Part shown: one piece after another, positions 57,564-64,000 of the stretch
Numbering within the stretch: position 1 is the first letter of the stretch
Layout: each line of letters opens with the position of its first letter
Assembly (NCBI GenBank): GCA_014706295.1
Contig: JACSVZ010000057.1
Span: forward strand, 21,374-85,373
Reading direction: 5' to 3'
Source of the DNA: Lycocorax pyrrhopterus obiensis
Lineage: Eukaryota; Chordata; Aves; Passeriformes; Paradisaeidae
DNA: 64,000 nucleotides
The notes under the pieces: generated by a model
Told to the model about the DNA's origin: nothing
Seen by the model: only the letters and a program-made list of their open reading frames with translations
Database searches by the model: none
Made by a program: the position numbers and the translations under genes

Positions 57564-57583
57564 GGATCCTGGACGAGCTCCCA
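57564..57583 (-). other. Primer binding site of X, tRNA-Pro-like
   Basis: Minus strand TGGGAGCTCGTCCAGGATCC, two mismatches to the tRNA-Pro site, two bases inside the LTR. Confidence 0.75.
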
Positions 57584-57585
57584 AT

Positions 57586-58029
57586 TGTCAGGAAAATCTA
57601 CCAACGCCAGAGGTTTATGTCCAAAAAAGGAGACAGAGGAGTCCTGTTACTTTATTCGAATAAAGGGAGAGTCCACTGGGGCACACACCCATGGGTTTTC
57701 TCTCTTAAAGTTTCAGAGGGCACAGCCACCCTTTTATCCTAACTCCCGGCCGCATGTTGCCCTCTTCCTTTCCCCATTGGCTGAAGTACTAGGAAGGTAC
57801 AGCCTTCCCGGAACCGCTTACCCCATATCCCCCCCTTGAACCTACTGTTTTACCCCAAAGTTCAGAAGTTCAGGCTTGTGCAGACCCACTTGTCGCTTTC
57901 AGGAGCCGAGCTGTCAGGGCCCGGTAAGGAACCTGCTGCCCGAAGTCAGTAGAGGCATTAAGACCCATTTCAAGACGTTAACACCCATCAAATTGTCTGT
58001 AAAGACATTAGCACACGTCTTTCCTCTCA
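57586..58029 (-). repeat. 5' LTR of element X
   Basis: Plus strand begins TGTCAGGAAAAT and matches the complement of the B 3' LTR through the AATAAA region and the block TCAGCCAATGGGGAAAG. The right end at 58029 rests on similarity to the B LTR start (TGA-AGGAA) and is less certain. Confidence 0.65.
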
Positions 58030-58665
58030 TTAGCACAGCTGCTGGGTTTGGCTCTCAATCTTTTCCTTGTACAGTTGTTTACTTCTCCCGGGCTTGAGAT
58101 GACTGAAGAATGGGTTTCCCTTTATCTAATCTCAGCAGTTTGACTTTCAGTCCAAAGTTCCAGTCAGGCATTCTTTAGGGAAGGGTGGGCTTCGATAGCT
58201 CCTTTATACAGTTTTGTTATAATGAGCAAAACTTTATACCAATGTTTGAGGCATGAACTATTTCAGTCTCTGAGAGTTGATAAGCAGCCAAAACTGCATG
58301 TACACAGCAGAAAATCTAACTACGAGTAAACCACTTGACGCTATCAATATGTGCAGCCATCAGATTGTGATGCGCTCTCCCTCCATAGCAGCTGGCTGCA
58401 CGGCAGTGATCTCCCCTAGAGTAGGGACACCTCTCAAGGTTACCCCTCGAGGCTGAGATCCCTTACCTGAAATGCAATAATTTTGTATACCATACTGACA
58501 TTAAGTGTAGTAGATAGCTATTGCCCGACAATCCATCTGTACTTATTAAAAATTTTATGTACATAAATTTACTGATTAGAGCTCAGTAAACTAACTACTA
58601 GATCAGATCTGTCCGATTGATCTCTGATTCTTCTCCTGTGACACCTGGACAGTACACAAAGCATC
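58030..58665. other. Unassigned DNA right of the nested cluster
   Basis: No gene, LTR or repeat that I recognise. It is the first sequence that may be pre-insertion host DNA. GCATC at 58661-58665 is the left target copy of the ERVL element. Confidence 0.5.
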
Positions 58666-59257
58666 TGTGGTGGGTTGACCTTGGCTGCATGCCAGATGTC
58701 CACCAATCCACTTTATGACTCCCACTTCTCAACTGGACAGGGGAGAGAAAAGAAAATGGAGAACAACTCTCAAGTGTAGAAAAGGCAGTTTACTAAAGCA
58801 AAAGAGAAAGTTGCACGCCAACAAGCAAAGAGGAAAAAGAAAATATTCTATCCCCTGATCCCATCAGCAAGTGCTGTCTGGCCACTTTCCGGGAAGCAGG
58901 GCTTCAGCACCTGTAGCAGTTGCTCCAAAAGGCAAACGCTGTAAATAATGATGCACCTCCTTCCTCCTCCTTTATTATGTAGCTTTTATAGCTGAGCTGA
59001 CATCATATGCTACGAAATATCCCTCTGGCCATTTTGGGTCAGCTGGCCTAGTTGTGTTGCCTCCCAAGATCTCGCCCACCCCCAGCTACTGATGGGGGGC
59101 AGAATGCTGGAGAGACAGCACCGATGCTGTGCCAACACTGCTCAGCAGTGACCAAAACACTGGGTGTTACCAACACCTTTCTAGCTACCAGTGCAAAGCA
59201 TGGCACTGTGAGGGCCGCTATGGAAAAATGAACTCCATCTCAGCCACACCCAATACA
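58666..59257 (-). repeat. 3' LTR of the ERVL-like element
   Basis: Begins TGTGGTGGGTTGACC and ends CCCAATACA. Aligns with 60641-61229 throughout, with many differences, so the element is old. Confidence 0.9.
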
Positions 59258-59309
59258 ATCTCCACCCCTTACTTCATACCATTTGCATCATACTCAGATC
59301 CCACAGAAT

Positions 59310-59356
59310 TATATGTGTATATATCTATCTATATCTATCTCTATCTCTATATATCT
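59310..59356. repeat. TATC/TA-rich microsatellite
   Basis: Runs of ATCT and TATA within the ERVL internal part. Confidence 0.8.
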
Positions 59357-59754
59357 TCTAACTATTCCATTGTATTTATTTGTCATTACTGAAATCCCTT
59401 CTTACAAACACTTACAACCTAAACTCCATGCTTAAACCATCTTTATAGGCAACACATAGATGCATACATTTTCATTAACTACTGTCCCCCGTCCTTCACT
59501 AATAGATATATTTTCCCATTTCATGGGCTTCCTCCACTCCTACAGATGTTCAAAAAGAGGCTGCGACTTGGGCTCCATTCCATCAAGATGGGTGCTCAGG
59601 ACAAGACAAGCAGCACACTTGATCGTTCAGCACCAACACCAGCCCTGCCTGGGTCATCGTCGCACTCTCCTTGCTCCTCGCAAAATTGACTCTTCGTTGG
59701 TTCATGTCACTCCTGCTACTTTACTTCCTGCAATAGACAATTTACATACAGTTT

Positions 59755-60250
59755 ATTTTTCACCAAGGTTAAATCTCCTTGAGGCACGCATTGGGTCTCC
59801 CCATCCTTCTATGTTACCCACCAAATACACCCAGGTCTTTGAGCAAAGACAATCCCACAAATGGGTTTGCCTTTTCCCATGGAGGAGAAATCCATACAGA
59901 CCTCCCCAGCCACTTCCAGTGTGTAGTAAAGGGACCTTATCTTCTCCCACATTTTGTAGGGTTTTTTTTGGGCAGGACCAATGTGGTTAGGAGATCCCTC
60001 TAGTGTTAACCCACCAAGTGGCTTCTGCTAAATTTGCGTCCCAATGCTTCCATGCCGCATTGCCTAACCCTCTTGACATAGTCTTCAGCAGTCCACCATA
60101 CCTCTCAATCTTTCCAGAGGCTTGTGGGTAATAGGGATGTGATATATCCACTCAGTGCATGTTTCTTTGCCTAAGAGTTTATGAGGTTCTTTCAAAAATG
60201 AGCATTGTCTGATTCCATTCTTTCTGGGGTACCATGTCGCCACAAAATGT
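59755..60250 (-). pseudogene. pol: ERVL pol, end of integrase
   Basis: On the minus strand, from about 60250: a degenerate core with SDN (near 60210), then YYPQASGKIERYGG with the catalytic Glu (near 60100-60150), WKHWDANLAEATWWVNTRG, and a C-terminal part over 59950-59755 (GKRQTHLW and GDPMRAS-like) in the frame 59753-59950. The sequence type is that of class III retroviruses. Stops and frame changes are present. Confidence 0.75.
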
Positions 60251-60615
60251 GTCTCTCAAGACCTAAGATGGTGTTTCGAGCATAGCATGGTTTAAAGTAT
60301 TAATGGTATTCAACAGCTTACATAAGGATGAACAAGGAACACTGGCGCCTGCATTCTAAAACAATCCACATCAGTCCTGGGTAGGGAGCGAGAGAGGTAT
60401 TTCCTCATCGTCCCCAGAAAATAGCTCCATCAGCACAACAAAGCCATCAATGTCACAGCAAAGCACAGAGCCATCGTTTGTATTAACATGTTCCCAAACT
60501 CAATAAAACAAAGAGATAAGCAGTGCACCTGACAAACTCCATGTCCCACACAGGAGCTTGCTACTCAATAACTACTGTTCCTATACCATGCAAGACATAT
60601 AACTGCCATTGTCTT

Positions 60616-60633
60616 CGCCCATGTTGGGTGCCA
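60616..60633 (-). other. Primer binding site of the ERVL-like element, tRNA-Lys-like
   Basis: Minus strand TGGCACCCAACATGGGCG resembles the tRNA-Lys(1,2) site; two differences are CG to CA changes, as expected from CpG decay. Confidence 0.65.
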
Positions 60634-60640
60634 AAATGAC

Positions 60641-61229
60641 TGTGGTGGGTTGACTATATCTGGATGCCAGGTGCCCACGAGCTGCTCTATCACTCCCTCT
60701 CTCAGCTGGACAAGGGAGAGAAAATAAGATGAAAAACAACTCGGAGGTTGAGATGAGGCAGTTTACTTAAAGCAAAAGTGAAAGTTTGTGTGCAAACTAG
60801 CAGAGGGAAAAACCTCCCATATTTATCATCTAGTTACGATCAGCAAGCGCTGCCTGGCCACTTCCCGGGAAGCAGGGCTTTAGCGCGTGTAAGAGTTGCT
60901 CCAAGAGGTAAACACTGTAAATAAGAAATGCCCCCGCTTCCTCCTCCTTTTCTTAGCTTTTATATCTGACCTGATGTCTTATGGTATGGAATAATATTGG
61001 CTAATTTGGGTCAGCGTCCTGGTTGTGTCTCCTCCCGAGATCTTGCCCACCCACAGCCTAATGAAGCTGGGGCTGAATGTGGGAGAGAGTGCTGATGCTG
61101 TGCCAGAACTGCTCAGCAGTAGCCAAAACACTGGTGTGTTATTGACACCTTTCTAGCTACCAATGCAAAGCACGGCACTGTGACAGCTCCTGTGGGGAAA
61201 GGAATTCCATCTCAGCCACATCCAATGCA
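60641..61229 (-). repeat. 5' LTR of the ERVL-like element
   Basis: Begins TGTGGTGGGTTGAC and ends CCAATGCA; GCATC follows. Confidence 0.9.
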
Positions 61230-61234
61230 GCATC

Positions 61235-61807
61235 ATTGGTGCCTGATTCTCAGCTTTGGGTGTCCTTTTGCTGCTGAAATTCCACTTAAGAAGATGGTTG
61301 GTATCTGCCCTTCACTCAAATCAACATTCAGTCATAATACTTCCCAAAAAAAGGGTCGGGAATGACATCACCAGCCTTAATTATTGTCCTTTTACTGTTC
61401 ACATCCTCAAGGCATTGCCTTCCCTAAAGCTCCATCTTAATCAAGTTTAGCCAGACAAACCCTACATCTCCTCCATGACCTTTATAGCTGGTCCTGGGTT
61501 TCCAGCGTGCACCACACACACAGCACCCAACAGGCTCTGCAAATTTTCATCCCTTTGCATGCAAGAGTTCCAGTTCTTTGCTGATTGTATTACCAAGGGA
61601 GAAAAAAGGACACTAGATCCTTTTTCTCACAACAACATCTTATTGATCAGAAAGAAGGTTTTTTCCATTGAAACTTCCCCCCTCTCAAAGTGACTGGAAT
61701 CCCAGCTATTGACAGACTTTCTTAGCTCCAAAATTTCCTGTTCCTAAAACCTCTAAACCACCAACCCCCTTCTACATGGAAGAATACACCTTTTAGGCTT
61801 TATGATG
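61235..61807. other. Unassigned DNA
   Basis: No feature recognised. Short open frames are not convincing. Confidence 0.45.
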
Positions 61808-61895
61808 CAGACCTTGGCCAGCTGCCAGGGGCCACCAGCTGTTCTCTCACCACCCTTCCTCAATAGGACAGGAGGAGAAAATAAGATGAAAACGT
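61808..61895 (-). repeat. ERVL LTR fragment
   Basis: GACCTTGGCCAGCTGCCAGG through GGACAGGAGGAGAAAATAAG matches the outer 85 bases of the LTR at 60641 (same orientation), then the similarity stops. Confidence 0.6.
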
Positions 61896-62109
61896 TCCTT
61901 CAGGACATAGCCACTTGCCAGATCTAAGGGCAGCAGGGAAGTACCTGCCCCGGACAGCATTTTGCCATTTCTTAAATATGCTTACACAGGGGTGCCACCA
62001 GCTTTGCTGAGTTGCTTAGCTTTGGCTCTTGGGGATTTCAGTGCCTAGCTGGCAGGAACTAGCTGTGTCCTTCGCAGGGCAGATCCTGGCCTCTTCTCAC
62101 AGAGGTCAC

Positions 62110-62375
62110 CCCTGCAGGCCACAATGGAGTGCTGTGTTCAGTTCTGGTCCCCAGAATTCAAAAAAAAGAGGCAGACAGACTGGAGAGGGTCCCAAGGAGG
62201 GCAACGAAGATTATCAAAGGGCTGGAGAATGTGAGGAAAGCCTGAAGGAGCTGGGTCATTTCTCCCTTGGAAAAGAGAAGGCTCAAGAGAATGACATCAA
62301 AGTATTCTGGCTCTCAAAGGCAGCTACAAAGAGGACAGAGGGCTCTCTTTTCACAAGGAGCCACATGGAGACTCA
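62110..62375 (+). repeat. CR1 LINE fragment, part 1
   Basis: GTGCTGTGTTCAGTTCTGG through AGGGCAACGAAG and GGGCTGGAGAA is the well-known 3' coding end of bird CR1. It breaks off after CACAAGGAGCCACATGGAG. Confidence 0.8.
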
Positions 62376-62854
62376 ACGGGAGGGTATTCCTTATTCATTT
62401 TATCCTTATTCTTTCCTCCCTTTTCCCCCTCCAGCCTCGACATGGATAATTTTGGTGTTGCTTTTGGTTTAAATTTTAGTTTGCTTTTTCTCTGTGTGCT
62501 TTAACTATTTAGTAGTAGTAAAATGAACCTTGCAAACGAACTTTGTTGTGCTTTCACTTTTATATAAAACCTGCTTTGGCCGACACCTTTGCCAGTGATT
62601 ATGCAACCTAAACACCCATTCGTACTAATTGGTGTAGTCGCACGATGGCAAGCAATAGCACTGACTATTTACAGAAGCATGGAATAAGCCAAGTCCTAAG
62701 TTCTCACAAATGGGCTTGGCACGATCATAAAGCCGTGGAGGAACAGCTAAAAGCAGCTAGGGGCTGAATGAAGGCTAGCAATGACAAAGGAATTGGTTGC
62801 AAAATGTTAGGCACCTGCACAGGCTCAGGGGAACCTCCTCACAGTATTCCAGTA
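62376..62854 (+). repeat. Sequence inserted between the CR1 parts, LTR-like
   Basis: The part around 62440-62640 (TTTAGTAGTAGTAAAATGAACC, CACCTTTGCCAGTGATT) reminds me of the R-U5 end of bird ERVL LTRs in plus orientation. I could not fix ends or a target duplication. Confidence 0.35.
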
Positions 62855-63087
62855 ATTCAAGGAGGGTACAAAGAGGACAGAGGCTCTCTCTTCACAAGGA
62901 GTCACATGGAGAAAACAAGGGACAACAGGCACAAGTTGCACCAGTCCTCATCGCTGGAGGTTTTCAAGATGCAATTGGACAGGGTGCTACATAATCTCAT
63001 CTAGGCTCCCTTTCCATAAAAAGGCTGGACCAGATGGTCTTTCAAGGTCCCTTCACACCTGGGCTGGTCTAGGATCCTACGATTCTT
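62855..63087 (+). repeat. CR1 LINE fragment, part 2 with 3' end
   Basis: Starts with the same roughly 50 bases on which part 1 ends (TACAAAGAGGACAGAGG and CACAAGGAG-CACATGGAGA), then runs to the CR1 3' end: GGACCAGATGGTCTTTCAAGG and the terminal ATCCTACGATTCTT. Confidence 0.85.
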
Positions 63088-63619
63088 CAGTGGATCTCGG
63101 TTTCATAATGCTTGGCTCTCTTCAGTTTGGAGCAAAGTATCAAAAACCTTGCCTGCAAGGCAAGACATAAAATTCCACCAGGCACCACAGACTTCTAAAG
63201 CCTATAGCAATCACCCATTCTCTCGGAATGTATGAGCAATACCTAGCTTCTCCAAAATTCCCCTGCCCCCTCAACGTGGGAACGTCTTCTAGATACCTTA
63301 GGGAGTTTACAGAGACAGAACCATAGACCGTACCTACCTTAATCATTCAGTAAGCAAACACTGCACCAGAGCAGTTTCCATCTACTTCAGGGAAATCATT
63401 CCTATCTCCCCCCCAGGATGACTAAATAAAGGTGAAATCCATGGGTTACCCTACACACCCGTGTCACCAAACTTCACCCAATCGCTTGGGACTATGAAGA
63501 GATGAAGACACCTTTCAGGGCGCCTCACGTTGTCTCAGTAACATAGGTTCAAGGGCAATGAAGGACTGCCCAACTTTCCCATGCTCACCTCCCTTTTTTA
63601 ATAGCTGTTAAAGCAAGCT
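63088..63619. other. Unassigned DNA
   Basis: No gene or repeat recognised. Confidence 0.45.
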
Positions 63620-64000
63620 GAAATTTGCTGTCTCACTGCAATGTAGTTTTGGTTTCAGTCTGGCTTGGGATGGAGGTAACTTTCCCCATCGCAGCCCTCA
63701 AAGTGCTCTGCTTTGCAGTTGTAAATAGAAGGATGTTGATAAAAATCAATGTTTCAGCTACTGTGGAGCACTGTTTCCACAGCATGGAGGCTGTCACTCC
63801 AACCATCCCCACCCACACAGTCCAGTAAGCTGGGGGTGGGCAAGAGGTTGGGAGCGGACAGAGCCAGGATGGCTGACCCAAACTAACAAAAGAGAGATTC
63901 CACTGCCTATGGAAGCACCACAGCTGCCAGTCAGACCCATTGTTTTATCCTACCATATCCCTCCTCACCAGAAAATGGATATCACAAGTCTTATGACAGC
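63620..64000 (+). repeat. ERVL-type LTR, runs off the window
   Basis: GGGATGGAGGTAACTTTCCCC, TGTTGATAAAAATCAATGTTT, GCTGGGGGTGGGCAAGAGG and AGCCAGGATGGCTGACCC follow the order of common bird ERVL LTRs. The exact start is uncertain. Confidence 0.6.

Larger units (their letters stand above)
33862..58029 (-). mobile_element. Element X, oldest frame of the nested cluster (minus strand)
   Basis: X is read from the right: 5' LTR 57586-58029, Pro-like primer site, leader 56849-57563, then (after Z) GC-rich region and gag end 36726-37495, then (after solo LTR Y) protease-RT-RNase H 33862-36017. Continuity across Z is shown by CCTG at 37492-37495 and 56849-56852. The missing integrase, env and 3' LTR are expected left of the window, on the other side of B. 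Confidence 0.65.
58666..61229 (-). mobile_element. Class III ERVL-like element, internally deleted (minus strand)
   Basis: Two LTRs in the same orientation enclose 1.4 kb with an integrase end and a primer site. GCATC flanks it on both sides (58661-58665, 61230-61234), 5 bp as usual for ERVL. Gag, protease, RT and RNase H are missing and no env is seen, which is normal for the class. Confidence 0.88.

Noticed and set aside
59460..59990. 176-codon plus-strand frame in the ERVL-like element
   Set aside because: The opposite strand reads as the class III integrase end.
62029..62472. 147-codon frame over the CR1 fragment
   Set aside because: It is opened by CR1 3' sequence and the adjoining DNA and does not match the CR1 reverse transcriptase frame.

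Overview
The window is an accumulation of endogenous retroviruses (ERVs) in a bird genome. The bird call rests on the 3' end of a CR1 LINE (62855-63087) and on ERVL-type LTRs of a kind common in birds, probably Neoaves (58666-61229, 63620-64000). I see no intact host gene, no structural RNA gene and no CRISPR array. Such density fits a W chromosome or other heterochromatin, but the sequence alone cannot show that.

From 1 to about 58029 the elements sit inside one another, and short target-site duplications (TSDs) give the order of insertion. The oldest frame is element X (minus strand; pol 33862-36017, gag 36726-37495, leader, tRNA-Pro primer site and 5' LTR 56849-58029). Element B (plus; pol pieces at 6182-7571, 13337-13908 and 31540-31833, env, 3' LTR to 33393) is of the same family and appears to lie in X pol. 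B pol was in turn broken by provirus A (1-6181, plus), by a K-type solo LTR (7572-13336, TSD AGGGT) that itself received minus-strand provirus E2 (7805-12995), and by minus-strand provirus D (13909-31539, TSD TATG). D gag was split by minus-strand provirus N (20239-29394, TSD CTGG). X also holds a solo LTR (Y, about 36018-36725) and minus-strand provirus Z (37496-56848, TSD CCTG). The 5' LTR of Z was split by plus-strand provirus W (46416-56583, TSD GTTG).

All these elements are gammaretrovirus-like: one zinc knuckle in Gag, an in-frame stop between gag and pol where readable, Pro-RT-RNase H-integrase, and mostly 4-bp TSDs. There are two main lineages. The A/E2/W/Z lineage (with the more distant B/X) has an Env with CWxC and CX7CC motifs; A, W and Z also carry a Cys/His-rich open frame between pol and env that I do not recognise. 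D and N share a gag-pol type but carry unrelated env genes. Primer sites differ: Pro-like (E2, X), Trp-like (Z, W), Arg-like (N), unassigned (D). All coding regions are broken, many at homopolymer runs, so some breaks could be assembly errors.

From 58030 to 64000 the sequence is calmer: unassigned DNA, one minus-strand class III (ERVL) element with both LTRs, an integrase end, a Lys-like primer site and TSD GCATC, then CR1 pieces and another ERVL LTR running off the right edge.
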